A program made the translations under genes and the position numbers. From assembly GCF_947488945.1 (NCBI RefSeq), contig NZ_CANLBS010000012.1, positions 173,852 to 237,851 of the forward strand: 64,000 bases of DNA, given 5' to 3'. The notes under the pieces are model-generated. The model was not told the origin of the DNA, searched no databases, and worked only from the letters and a program-made list of their open reading frames with translations. Positions 25,631 to 34,479 of the stretch are shown here, piece by piece; position 1 is the stretch's first letter; the number at the start of each line of letters is the position of its first letter. Source of the stretch: an uncultured Streptomyces sp. Its GTDB lineage: Bacteria > Actinomycetota > Actinomycetes > Streptomycetales > Streptomycetaceae.

Positions 25631-26638
25631 ATGACGCGACGACTTGCTCAGGTAGCGAAGAAGGTGGGTGTCAGCGAGGCCACGGTCAGCCGGGTCCTCA
25701 ACGGCAAGCCGGGTGTCTCCCAGGCGACCCGCCAGTCCGTGCTCACCGCGCTGGACGTGCTCGGCTACGAGCGCCCCACCCAGCTCCGGGGCGAACGCGC
25801 CCGGCTCGTGGGCCTGGTCCTGCCGGAACTCCAGAACCCGATCTTCCCCGCCCTCGCCGAGGCGATCGGCGGCGCGCTCGCCCAGCAGGGACTCACGCCG
25901 GTGCTCTGCACCCAGACCAAGGGCGGCGTCTCCGAGGCCGACTATGTGGACCTGCTGCTCCAGCAGCAGGTCTCCGGCGTCGTCTTCGCCGGCGGGCTGT
26001 TCGCGCAGGCGGACGCCCCGCACGACCACTACCGGCGGCTCGCGGAACGCAAGATCCCGGTCGTCCTCATCAACGCCTCGATAGAGAACCTCGACTTCCC
26101 CGGCATCTCCTGCGACGACGCGGTCGCCGTCGAGCAGGCCTGGCGCCACCTGGTGTCCCTCGGGCACGAGTCGATCGGACTGGTGCTCGGCCCGGCCGAC
26201 CACATCCCCTCGCGGCGCAAGTTGGCGGCGGCACGCGAGATCGCCCGGTCGGGCGGGCGCGAACTGTCCGACGAGTGGGTGGAGCGGACGATGTTCTCCC
26301 TGGAGGGCGGCCAGGCCGCCGCCACCCGTCTGCTGGACCGGGGCGCCACCGCCATCGTCTGCGCCAGCGACCCGCTGGCGCTCGGCGCGGTCCGCGCGGC
26401 CCGCAGGCGCGGACTCGCGGTGCCCGGTGAGGTCTCCGTGGTCGGTTACGACGACTCCGCGTTCATGAACTGCACCGAGCCGCCGCTGACCACCGTGCGC
26501 CAGCCCATCGAGGCGATGGGCCGGGCCGCCGTGGAACTGCTGTGCGCGCAGATCCAGGGCGGCGAAGTGCACCCGGGCGAGCTGCTCTTCGAACCGGAAC
26601 TGGTGGTGCGCGGCTCGACCGCACAGGCCCCCCGGTAG
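25631..26638 (+). CDS. LacI-family transcriptional regulator, MalR-like
   Basis: 335 residues. The N-terminal HTH is RRLAQVAKKVGVSEATVSRVLNG followed by the hinge helix (VLTALDVLGYERPTQLRG). A periplasmic-binding-protein-like sensor domain follows (GLVLPELQNPIFPALAEAIG, SLGHESIGLVLGPADHIPSRRK, CASDPLALGAVRAARRRGLAVPGEVSVVGYDDS). The sequence is strikingly like Streptomyces MalR, the maltose/maltodextrin repressor, so an alpha-glucoside effector is expected. The start at 25631 is set by the -10 element 7 nt upstream and the family N-terminus; an upstream in-frame ATG at 25583 lies inside the operator region. It sits between GH87 and the importer genes and is probably their repressor. Confidence 0.9.
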   Translation: MTRRLAQVAKKVGVSEATVSRVLNGKPGVSQATRQSVLTALDVLGYERPTQLRGERARLVGLVLPELQNPIFPALAEAIGGALAQQGLTPVLCTQTKGGVSEADYVDLLLQQQVSGVVFAGGLFAQADAPHDHYRRLAERKIPVVLINASIENLDFPGISCDDAVAVEQAWRHLVSLGHESIGLVLGPADHIPSRRKLAAAREIARSGGRELSDEWVERTMFSLEGGQAAATRLLDRGATAIVCASDPLALGAVRAARRRGLAVPGEVSVVGYDDSAFMNCTEPPLTTVRQPIEAMGRAAVELLCAQIQGGEVHPGELLFEPELVVRGSTAQAPR

Positions 26639-26664
26639 CCCGGCCGGCCCGTACCCCCGCAGAT

Positions 26665-26705
26665 CCGCAGGTCCCCTCCCCGTGTGCGCGGGAGGGGACC
26701 TGCGG
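26665..26705 (+). terminator. Hairpin terminator after the LacI regulator gene
   Basis: Perfect 16-bp arms (26665-26680, 26690-26705) with a 9-nt loop, 27 bp after the LacI stop codon. It separates the regulator transcript from the importer operon. Confidence 0.8.
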
Positions 26706-26807
26706 CGTTCCCACGCCCGATGCCGACAGCGATCAGCCTCGTGGAAGCCCACCGGGAAACGGAACATGCAGTCACCTGTCGAACTTTTACGAAATCAGCG
26801 CGAGATA

Positions 26808-26816
26808 TTGCGTTCA
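26808..26816 (+). promoter_or_regulatory. TTGCGTTCA box before the sugar-binding protein gene
   Basis: TTGCGTTCA sits at the right end of an A/T-rich promoter-like patch, 85 bp before ATG 26901. CGCGA four bases to its left makes an imperfect CGCRA-N4-TTGCG palindrome, similar to the TTGCG steps of the LacI-gene operator. It is the likely site for repression of the importer operon. Confidence 0.45.
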
Positions 26817-26900
26817 TCTGAGGGCGGTGGTTGAGTGTGCGTCGCCTCACCACGCATCGGCGTGGAGCGACCCGACCTTCATGCCCGAAGGGGATCATCC

Positions 26901-28319
26901 ATGAGAAGCGCCCGGTTCCGCCGTACCCACCGCGCCAGCGCGGTCACCCTCGTCTCCGCACTCGCGCTCACCGCTCTCGCCGCCTGCGGCACGAGCAGCA
27001 GCAGCGACGACGGCAAGGACGGCTCCGAGAACGGCGCGGCCTCCGACCCCGCCGCTCCGCTGGACCCGAAGACCAAGGTGACGATCACCATCGACTGCAT
27101 GCCGCCCGCCGCGAAGGCGGCCGAGCTGAAGGAGTGGAAGGAGGACGTCGCCGCGTTCAACAAGACCTACCCGAACGTCACCGTCTCCGGCCGCTCGACC
27201 CCCGGCCAGTGCCTGGAACCCCCGCGCTTCACCGCGATGCTCAAGGCCAAGTCGCAACCGGACGTCTTCTACACCTACTTCACCGACCTGCCGCAGGTCC
27301 TGGACAACGACGGCGCCGCCGACATCAGCGCGTACGTCAACGACACGACCGTGCCGCTGTTGAAGGACATCGACCCCCATGTCCTCAACTCCCTGAAGCA
27401 CGACGGCAAGCTCTACGGGCTGCCCACCAGCAACTACACCATGGGCCTGCTCGTCAACCGCAAGCTCTTCCAGCAGGCCGGCCTGGACCCCGACGCCCCG
27501 CCGCGCACCTGGGCCGAGGTCCGGACCGCCGCCAAGAAGATCGCCGGACTCGGCAAGGGCATCGCCGGCTTCGGCGAGTACAGCGCCGGCAACACCGGAG
27601 GCTGGCACTTCACCGCCCAGATGTACAGCATCGGCGGCGAGGTCGTCGACGCGAGCGGGAAGAAGGCCGCCTTCAACGACGACCTCGGCCGCCAGGTCGC
27701 CGAGAACCTCCACGCCATGCGCTGGGAGGACGACAGCATGGGCAAGACCCAGCTCCTCAAGTGGGGCGACCTGCAGAAGCAGATAGCCACCGACAAGCTG
27801 GGCATGTTCCTCGCCGCGCCCGACGACATCGCGTACATGGTGCAGCAACTCGGCGCCCAGTACGAGAACTTCGGCATGGGACCGATCCCCGGCGGGCGCA
27901 GCACCCTCGCGGGCGGCAACAACTACACGATCAAGCAGGGCATCTCCTCCGACAAGATCAAGGCCGCCGTCGCCTGGCTGAACTTCAAGAACCTGACCGT
28001 CGGCAAGGGGCAGTTCGACTGGGCCCGCACCAAGGCGGACAAGCTGCCCGTCGGCGTCCCGCAGCCCAACTTCTGGCTCGGCGACTCCAAGGCGAAGGAC
28101 GACGCCGCCCGGGTCGAGCACGCCACGATGCCCGTCGCCAACTTCAAGACGTTCATGGACAACCCCGTCCCCGGCAAGGCCGAACCGCCGAAGGCGCAGG
28201 AGGTGTACAAGGTCCTCGACAACGTGATGTCGGGCCTGCTCACCAACAAGGACGCCGACATCGACAAGCTCCTGTCCACCGCGGAGGACCAGGTCAACCA
28301 GGTCCTGTCCCACCAGTGA
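26901..28319 (+). CDS. ABC transporter sugar-binding lipoprotein (MalE/AglE-like)
   Basis: 472 residues from ATG 26901 with AAGGGGAT upstream. A twin-Arg-containing signal (RRTHRASAVTLVSALALTALAAC) ends in the lipobox LAAC at Cys29. A Ser/Asp linker and an extracellular solute-binding domain of family 1 follow. Typical segments are VDIP-like LAAPDDIAYMVQQLG, GLLVNRKLFQQAGLDPDAPPRTW and IPGGRSTLAGGNNYTIKQG. It delivers oligosaccharides to the two permeases that follow. Given GH87 upstream and GH13 downstream, alpha-glucans (nigero- or malto-oligosaccharides) are the expected ligands, which is inference. Confidence 0.9.
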   Translation: MRSARFRRTHRASAVTLVSALALTALAACGTSSSSDDGKDGSENGAASDPAAPLDPKTKVTITIDCMPPAAKAAELKEWKEDVAAFNKTYPNVTVSGRSTPGQCLEPPRFTAMLKAKSQPDVFYTYFTDLPQVLDNDGAADISAYVNDTTVPLLKDIDPHVLNSLKHDGKLYGLPTSNYTMGLLVNRKLFQQAGLDPDAPPRTWAEVRTAAKKIAGLGKGIAGFGEYSAGNTGGWHFTAQMYSIGGEVVDASGKKAAFNDDLGRQVAENLHAMRWEDDSMGKTQLLKWGDLQKQIATDKLGMFLAAPDDIAYMVQQLGAQYENFGMGPIPGGRSTLAGGNNYTIKQGISSDKIKAAVAWLNFKNLTVGKGQFDWARTKADKLPVGVPQPNFWLGDSKAKDDAARVEHATMPVANFKTFMDNPVPGKAEPPKAQEVYKVLDNVMSGLLTNKDADIDKLLSTAEDQVNQVLSHQ

Positions 28320-28423
28320 CCCGGCTCCGGAGGCCGGCCCCGCCGGCCCTCCGGCACCCTGTCCGCGTCCGGACCCGGCCCCGCAGCACCGGGCCCCGGC
28401 ACCCCTGAACCGAGGAGGCGACG

Positions 28424-29383
28424 ATGTCGGCCCCCACCCTCTCCCCGCCGACGGCGAAGGAGCCCGGCCACTTCCCCCGCCGCGGCGACGGGCCGCGGCC
28501 CTCCGGCGGGTCCTTCGCCCTGCGCCTCCGCCGCAACCTCACCGCCCACGGCTTCCTGATCGGCGCCGTGCTCTGCTTCTCGGTCTTCTCCTGGTACCCG
28601 ATGGTCCGGGAGTTCCTGCTCGCCTTCCAGAAGACCGAAGCCGGCCGGACCAGCTGGGCCGGCCTGGACAACTTCGCCACCGTCGCCGCCGACCCGGCGT
28701 TCTGGCAGGCCTGGCGCAACACCCTGCTCTTCACCGCGCTGGCGCTGCTGCTCGGCTTCGCCGTGCCGTTCGTCGTCGCGGTGGTCCTCAACGAGTTCCG
28801 GCACGCCCGGGGCTACCTCAGGCTGCTGGTCTACCTCCCGGTCATGCTGCCGCCGGTCGCGTCCGTGCTGCTCTTCAAGTACCTCTACGACCCCGGCTAC
28901 GGCCTGCTCAACGAACTCCTCGGCACGTTCGGCCTCCCCGCCCAGCAGTGGCTGCAGGACCCCGACACCGCCATGCTCTCCGTCGTCGTCGCCTCGACCT
29001 GGATGAACATGGGCGGTGCGACCCTGATCTACCTCGCCGCCCTCCAGGGCATCCCCGGCGAGCTGTACGAGGCGGCCGAGCTCGACGGGGCCGGACTGCT
29101 GCGCAAGATCTGGCACGTGACCGTCCCGCAGACCCGGCTGATCCTCTCGCTGCTGCTGCTCATGCAGGTGATCGCCACCATGCAGGTGTTCGTGGAGCCG
29201 TTCCTGCTCACCGGCGGCGCCGGCCCCGAGGGATCGACCACCACCGTCGTCCACCTCATCTACCAGTACGCCTTCAACTTCAACGACTACGGCGCCGCTG
29301 CCGCGCTCGGCCTGCTGCTCCTCGTACTGCTCGCCGGAGTCTCCGCCGCGTACGTGAAGCTCAGCCGCGCCGAGGACGAGTAG
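28424..29383 (+). CDS. ABC sugar transporter permease, MalF-like
   Basis: 319 residues; ATG 28424 with GAGGAGG upstream. Six membrane segments after a roughly 35-residue cytoplasmic tail, starting at FLIGAVLCFSVFSWYPMVREFLLAF. The EAA loop that contacts the ATPase reads YEAAELDGAGLLRKIWHVTVP. It pairs with the next permease, 18 bp downstream, to form the channel. No ATP-binding subunit is encoded in the operon. In streptomycetes such importers share one ATPase (MsiK), so the same is expected here. Confidence 0.9.
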   Translation: MSAPTLSPPTAKEPGHFPRRGDGPRPSGGSFALRLRRNLTAHGFLIGAVLCFSVFSWYPMVREFLLAFQKTEAGRTSWAGLDNFATVAADPAFWQAWRNTLLFTALALLLGFAVPFVVAVVLNEFRHARGYLRLLVYLPVMLPPVASVLLFKYLYDPGYGLLNELLGTFGLPAQQWLQDPDTAMLSVVVASTWMNMGGATLIYLAALQGIPGELYEAAELDGAGLLRKIWHVTVPQTRLILSLLLLMQVIATMQVFVEPFLLTGGAGPEGSTTTVVHLIYQYAFNFNDYGAAAALGLLLLVLLAGVSAAYVKLSRAEDE

Positions 29384-29401
29384 GACCGGGGGATACCAAC
29401 G

Positions 29402-30277
29402 ATGTCCACACGCACGCTCATCTCGCCCGCCCAGCTCGCCAGGCCCCGCGGCAAGGTCCTCTACTGGGTGACCCTCGTACTCGTCGTCGGCCTGTTCACC
29501 CTGGTCTTCCTCGGGCCGCTCTACTGGCTCGCCTCCAGCGGCCTCAAGTCCACCCAGGAGGCCGTGCAGATCCCGCCGACCCTCGTCCCCGACGCGGTCC
29601 ACACGGAGAACTACTCCCGCGCCTGGGAGGTCATGGACCTCGCCAGACTCCTGTTCAACACCCTCTACTACGCGTTCGGCGCCCTCGCGTTCCAGCTGGT
29701 GTTCGACGTGGCCGCGGCCTACTCGCTCTCCCGGCTGCGCCCGGTCTTCGGCAAGGCGATCCTCGGCATGATGCTCGCCACCCTGATGATCCCGGCGACC
29801 GTGCTCGTCGTCCCGCAGTACCTGACCGTCCTCGACGTGCCGGTCGTCGAACGCAACCTGCTGAACTCGCCGTGGGTCATCTGGCTCCCGTCGGTGACCA
29901 ACGCCTTCAACATCTTCCTGCTGAAGCGGTTCTTCGACTCCCTCCCGAAGGAACTGCTGGACGCCGCCTCGATGGACGGGGCCTCGCCGATGCGCATCCT
30001 GCGCTCGATCGTGCTGCCGCTCTCCCGGCCGATCCTCGGCGTGGTCTCCATCTTCGCGGTGGTCGGCGTCTGGAAGGACTTCCTCTGGCCGATGCTCACC
30101 CTGCCGGACCCGGCCCTGCAGACCCTCAACGTCGGCATCTACTCCCTCTCCACCGGCGTGCCCGAGAACGTGCTGATCGCCGCGCTCACCATCGCCTCGC
30201 TGCCGACACTCCTGATCTTCCTGGTCTTCCAGCGGAACATCATGAGCGGCCTCACCGCCGGGGGCCTCAAGGGCTGA
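29402..30277 (+). CDS. ABC sugar transporter permease, MalG-like
   Basis: 291 residues. The first helix is VLYWVTLVLVVGLFTLVFLGPLYWL; the EAA loop is LLDAASMDGASPMRILRSIVLP. The C-terminal FQRNIMSGLTAGGLKG is the standard MalG-type ending, thought to reach into the ATPase pocket. Start ATG 29402, 18 bp behind the MalF-like gene, so co-transcribed. The GH13 gene follows after 134 bp. Confidence 0.9.
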   Translation: MSTRTLISPAQLARPRGKVLYWVTLVLVVGLFTLVFLGPLYWLASSGLKSTQEAVQIPPTLVPDAVHTENYSRAWEVMDLARLLFNTLYYAFGALAFQLVFDVAAAYSLSRLRPVFGKAILGMMLATLMIPATVLVVPQYLTVLDVPVVERNLLNSPWVIWLPSVTNAFNIFLLKRFFDSLPKELLDAASMDGASPMRILRSIVLPLSRPILGVVSIFAVVGVWKDFLWPMLTLPDPALQTLNVGIYSLSTGVPENVLIAALTIASLPTLLIFLVFQRNIMSGLTAGGLKG

Positions 30278-30411
30278 CCGCCCCTCCCGCCCGGCACTCC
30301 CGTACCGCGCCACCCGCACGCACACCCATGAAGCCTCCGCCGCCGCCGGCCGCCGACGCCCCGCCGACCGGGCCGGCGGCGGGGGAACCCCCTGCCCGAA
30401 AGGACCGTCAC

Positions 30412-32016
30412 GTGGCAGCCATTCGCCCGGACCGCACCGACGACTGGTGGCGCACCGCCGCCATCTACCAGGTGTACCCACGCAGCTTCGCCGACGGGGA
30501 CGGCGACGGAACCGGGGACCTCGCGGGCGTCCGGTCGAAGCTGGCCCACCTCGCCGAACTGGGCGTCGACGCCGTCTGGTTCACCCCCTGGTACGTCTCC
30601 CCACTCGTCGACGGCGGCTACGACGTCGCCGACTACCGCACCATCGACCCCGCTTTCGGGACCCTTGCCGAGGCCGAGAAACTGATCGCCGAGGCCCGCG
30701 CCTACGGCATCAGAACCCTCGTGGACATCGTCCCCAACCATGTCTCCGACCAGCACGCCTGGTTCAGGGCGGCCCTCGCCGCGGGCCCCGGCAGCCCCGA
30801 ACGCGAACTCTTCCACTTCCGGCCCGGCCGCGGCGAGAGCGGCGAACTCCCGCCCAACGACTGGCCCTCGCAGTTCTCCGGAAGCACCTGGACCCGCGTC
30901 CCCGACGGCGAGTGGTACCTGCACCTGTTCACCCCGGAACAACCCGACCTCAACTGGGCGCACCCCCGCGTCCGCCAGGAGCACGAGGAGATCCTCCGCT
31001 TCTGGTTCGAACGCGGCGTGGCCGGCGTGCGCATCGACTCCGCCGCCCTGCTCGCCAAGGACCCGGCGCTCGCCGACTTCGAGGAGGGCGTCGACCCGCA
31101 CCCTTACATCGACCAGGACGAACTCCACGACATCTACCGCTCGTGGCGCGCCATCGCCGACGAGTACGACGCGATCTTCGTCGGCGAGGTCTGGCTCCCG
31201 GACGCCGAACGCTTCGCCCGCTACCTCCGCCCCGACGAACTGCACACCGCCTTCAACTTCAACTTCCTCGCCTGCCCCTGGCAGGCCGGCCCGCTGCGCC
31301 GGACCATCGACGACACCCTCGCCGAACACGCCCCCGTCGGCGCCCCCGCCACCTGGGTCCTCTGCAACCACGACGTGACCCGCACGGTGACCCGCTACGG
31401 CCGCGAGGACACCGGATTCGACTTCGCCCGCAAGGAGTTCGGCACCCCCACCGATCTGGAACTCGGCACCCGCCGCGCCCGCGCCGCCGCCCTGCTGACC
31501 CTCGCCCTGCCCGGAGCGGTCTACGTCTACCAGGGCGAGGAGCTCGGACTGCCCGAGGCCGAGGTGCCCCGGGAACGCATCCAGGACCCGATGCACTTCC
31601 GCTCCGGCGGCACCGATCCGGGCCGCGACGGCTGCCGCGTCCCGCTCCCGTGGGCCGCCGCCGAGCCCCACGCGGGCTTCGGCGCGGGCGACGAGCCGTG
31701 GCTCCCGCAACCGGAGGGCTGGGAGGCGTACGCCGCCGACCTGCAGGGCGCCGACCCCGGCTCGATGCTCAGCCTCTACCGCGAGGCGCTGCGCCTGCGG
31801 CGCACCCTGCCCGCCTTCGCCCAGGGGCCACTGCGCTGGCTGCCCGCCCCGGAGGGCGCGCTGGTCTTCGGCCGGGGCCCCGGCCTGGTCTGCGCGGTCA
31901 ACCTCGCCGAGCGCGCCGCGGAGTTGCCCGCCCACAGCGAGGTCCTGCTGGCCAGCGGCCCACTGGACGACGACGGGCTGCTTCCCGGGGACACCGCGGT
32001 CTGGCTGCTCGTCTGA
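30412..32016 (+). CDS. Cytoplasmic GH13 alpha-glucosidase
   Basis: 534 residues from GTG 30412, chosen because AAAGGA lies about 8 nt upstream and the family begins near DDWWRTAAIYQVYPRSF. No signal peptide, so it acts inside the cell. The four GH13 regions are clear: DIVPNHVS, GVRIDSAALL with nucleophile Asp209, FVGEVW with acid/base Glu259, and LCNHDVTR with Asp321. PRSFADGDGDGTGDLAGV and the QPDLNW motif point to the oligo-1,6-glucosidase/alpha-glucosidase subfamilies rather than alpha-amylase. It would hydrolyse imported oligosaccharides to glucose. Last gene of the importer operon; a terminator follows immediately. Confidence 0.9.
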   Translation: MAAIRPDRTDDWWRTAAIYQVYPRSFADGDGDGTGDLAGVRSKLAHLAELGVDAVWFTPWYVSPLVDGGYDVADYRTIDPAFGTLAEAEKLIAEARAYGIRTLVDIVPNHVSDQHAWFRAALAAGPGSPERELFHFRPGRGESGELPPNDWPSQFSGSTWTRVPDGEWYLHLFTPEQPDLNWAHPRVRQEHEEILRFWFERGVAGVRIDSAALLAKDPALADFEEGVDPHPYIDQDELHDIYRSWRAIADEYDAIFVGEVWLPDAERFARYLRPDELHTAFNFNFLACPWQAGPLRRTIDDTLAEHAPVGAPATWVLCNHDVTRTVTRYGREDTGFDFARKEFGTPTDLELGTRRARAAALLTLALPGAVYVYQGEELGLPEAEVPRERIQDPMHFRSGGTDPGRDGCRVPLPWAAAEPHAGFGAGDEPWLPQPEGWEAYAADLQGADPGSMLSLYREALRLRRTLPAFAQGPLRWLPAPEGALVFGRGPGLVCAVNLAERAAELPAHSEVLLASGPLDDDGLLPGDTAVWLLV

Positions 32017-32019
32017 CGC

Positions 32020-32055
32020 CACGGGTGGCCGGCGGTCCGCCGCCGGCCACCCGTG
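32020..32055. terminator. Hairpin terminator between convergent GH13 and PL8 genes
   Basis: Perfect 16-bp arms (32020-32035 and 32040-32055) with a 4-nt loop TCCG, starting 3 bp after the GH13 stop codon. It can serve both converging genes. Confidence 0.82.
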
Positions 32056-32076
32056 CGGTGCGGGCCGTTCGCCCGT

Positions 32077-34479
32077 TCAGGAGAGCTCGACGGTGTGGGT
32101 GTGCCCGCGTGAGCCGCCGGTGCGCACGGTGACGACCGGCCGCCGGCCCGGCACGGCCGTCACGGTGCCGTCCGCACGCACCACCTCGCGGGCGGCGAAG
32201 GGGAGCCGGACGGTGACGGTGTCCTGGGTGCGGCCCGGGTCGGACACCGCGACCGTGGTCCTGCCGTGCGCGCGTCGCACGAGGACGGAGGCGGGGCCGC
32301 TCGACGTGATGCCCGCGGCGGTGCCCGGCTCCCAGAAGTTCACGGCGGTCAGCCCGTCGCGGCGGGCCTCGACGGCGTGCGCCGCGGAGTCGTGGGCGAC
32401 GACCCGTACCGGAGCGGCGAGCGACCAGACGGCGGTGGCGGCCGCCGAGAGACCCGGGAGCAGCACGTAACCGTAGTCGGATTCGGTGGGGGAGACCCCG
32501 TGGTCGAACCAGAGGGTGAGGTAGCGGCGGGTCAGGGACGCCGTCGAGCCGCCGGTGTTGATGTCGCGCCAGGAACCGGTGCGCTCCTCGCGCAGCGCGC
32601 GCATCCGGGCGGGCTGGGGGAAGACGTATCCGCCCACACCCTCCAGATGGGCCCACCGGGCCCGGTCGAACCGTGCCGACCAGCCTTGCACGCCCGGCTG
32701 CGACGCACCGTCGACGATCAGCCGGCCGGTGCCGTCGGCGTGCAGGTTGCGGTTCTCCACGACCGTCTCGACGGTGCGGCCGTCGGTCGAGGTGATGCCC
32801 GAGCCGAGTGCCACCACCACGTTGTCGAGGGTGAACCAGGACTTGCGCGCCCGCAGCGTGACGTCCGCCGCGTCCAGGTCGAGGGCCGCGGCCCCGAAGC
32901 GCCCCTCCAGGACCGCTCCGCCCGCGATCGCGTTGGCGGGCTGCGGGCGGTACGGGTCGGTCGGGGCGACGTCCGCGCGCGGACGGGTGTCCACGGTGGT
33001 GCCGGGCAGCCGGCAGGGGTCCACCGTGGGCCAGAACGCGTCGGAGAACTGGCCCGGATCGTCGGTCGTGTGGAGGTAGGTCATCCCGTCGCCCTGGTAC
33101 CACGGGCGGATGTTCTCGCCGTTCAGCGACTCGTAGGAGGCGATGCGGTTCGACGACAGGGACAGGGCCAGGGCCCAGGTGGGGCGGCGGTGCACCACGC
33201 GGTCCATGTCGGCGAAGACGAAGTGGCCGGTGAGACGTCTCGCCGGGACGATCGTGGCGTCGTCCAGCACCGCCCTGGCCCGGGTGATCTGCGGGATGCC
33301 CGCCCGCTCCAGAGAGGGGTTGAGTTCGTTGCGCTCGATCCAGCCCTTGGCCAGCGCGCGCCACCGGGCCGCGTAGTCGGCCGGTGCGCCGAAGGCGAGC
33401 AGCAGCATGTGGGAGAGCGTGGCGGTGGCCGCGTTGAAGTCGCGCTCCTTCTCGCGCGACACCGCCCTGCCCCGGACGCAGTCCATCAGGAGGCCGTCGA
33501 GGATCAGCGGCGAGAAGGCGCGGTCCACCGCGTCGTACAGCACCGTGACGCCCGGGTCGGTGACGGCCCAGGTGGAGCCGCCGAGGAGGGCGAGGACGAA
33601 GGCGCTGCCGCCGAGGGTCACGTTGCCGTAGGACCCGGTGTAGGCGACGGTCCCGTGCTGGACGAACGAGCCGTCCTCGTAGAAGCCGTCCCCCGCGAAG
33701 GAGTAGCTGAACAGCGTCCGGGCGCCGCCGCCGTTCACGTCGGAGAGCGCGTCGCGGGCCTGGGCGATCTTGGCGGAGTCGCGGCCGAGCAACCCCTGGA
33801 GCGCCAGGACGATCGACTTGTCGGACCGGTTGGCCCCGGTCATGTAGCCCCAGTCGGGGTGGATGTGGTGCTTGTCGGCGTCGGGCACCCAGGTCCCGAC
33901 GTTCGCCACGTAGGCGGCGAGGTCGTCCGCCGGGATGCGGTCGCGGAGCAGCACGCAGGTGTCGAGCAGGTTGCGCGGCGCGCCGATCTCCCAGTACCAC
34001 CAGTTGCCGTCCCCGGCCCCCGACGGGTTGTACCCCACGTCGTACAGGAAGCGCAGAGCGGACACCAGCTCCTCGGCGACCTCGGCGCTGCCGGTCAGTG
34101 AGGTGCCGGGGGTGGCCCAGGCGACGGCGAGGGAACGCAGCAGCGGGTAGCTCTCGCCGAAGTTGCCGGGGAGGGAGGCCGGCGCGTACTCGGCGAACAG
34201 GTGGGTGCGGTCCTCGGCGCGGTTCATCCTGGCCCACAGCGCCGACGCGTTCGCGTCGAGGGAGGCCAGCGCGGACGCGTAGGCCGGGTCGGCGGGGTCG
34301 AAGGCGCCGCCCGTCATGAGCTCTTCGGCACGTGCGAGAAGAATGCCGAACTCGTCCTCGCCGGTACCGCCGGTGGCGCCCTGGGCCGCGGCCCCGGACG
34401 GGGGAGCGAGGCTGAGCACGGCGGCACTCCCTCCGGCGGCGAGCAGGGTACGGCGGTCGAGGTACGGGGATGCGGGCAT
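32077..34479 (-). CDS. Polysaccharide lyase family 8 (hyaluronate/chondroitin/xanthan lyase-like), Tat-exported
   Basis: 800 residues from ATG 34479 with AGGAGA. The N-terminus SPYLDRRTLLAAGGSAAVLSLA is a Tat-like signal. The alpha/alpha-toroid domain contains GDGNWWYWEIGAPRNLLD and the catalytic residues: Asn217 (TGANRSD), His275 and Tyr284 within DGSFVQHGTVAYTGSYG. The beta-sandwich domains follow (YESLNGENIRPWYQGDGMTY). PL8 enzymes cleave uronic-acid polymers by beta-elimination to give unsaturated sugars. Whether hyaluronan, chondroitin or xanthan is cut cannot be read. It faces away from the DeoR/LacI hybrid gene upstream and probably belongs to the same regulon as the GH95 gene. Confidence 0.88.
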   Translation of the reverse strand: MPASPYLDRRTLLAAGGSAAVLSLAPPSGAAAQGATGGTGEDEFGILLARAEELMTGGAFDPADPAYASALASLDANASALWARMNRAEDRTHLFAEYAPASLPGNFGESYPLLRSLAVAWATPGTSLTGSAEVAEELVSALRFLYDVGYNPSGAGDGNWWYWEIGAPRNLLDTCVLLRDRIPADDLAAYVANVGTWVPDADKHHIHPDWGYMTGANRSDKSIVLALQGLLGRDSAKIAQARDALSDVNGGGARTLFSYSFAGDGFYEDGSFVQHGTVAYTGSYGNVTLGGSAFVLALLGGSTWAVTDPGVTVLYDAVDRAFSPLILDGLLMDCVRGRAVSREKERDFNAATATLSHMLLLAFGAPADYAARWRALAKGWIERNELNPSLERAGIPQITRARAVLDDATIVPARRLTGHFVFADMDRVVHRRPTWALALSLSSNRIASYESLNGENIRPWYQGDGMTYLHTTDDPGQFSDAFWPTVDPCRLPGTTVDTRPRADVAPTDPYRPQPANAIAGGAVLEGRFGAAALDLDAADVTLRARKSWFTLDNVVVALGSGITSTDGRTVETVVENRNLHADGTGRLIVDGASQPGVQGWSARFDRARWAHLEGVGGYVFPQPARMRALREERTGSWRDINTGGSTASLTRRYLTLWFDHGVSPTESDYGYVLLPGLSAAATAVWSLAAPVRVVAHDSAAHAVEARRDGLTAVNFWEPGTAAGITSSGPASVLVRRAHGRTTVAVSDPGRTQDTVTVRLPFAAREVVRADGTVTAVPGRRPVVTVRTGGSRGHTHTVELS

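Noticed and set aside
21211..25632. 1473-codon minus-strand open frame across the GH87 gene
   Set aside because: High-GC antisense frames stay open by codon bias. The plus strand encodes clear discoidin, FN3, CARDB and GH87 domains.
27923..30481. 852-codon minus-strand frame opposite the permease genes
   Set aside because: Translates to Glu/Gly/His-rich sequence without domain signal; the plus strand encodes canonical MalF/MalG permeases.
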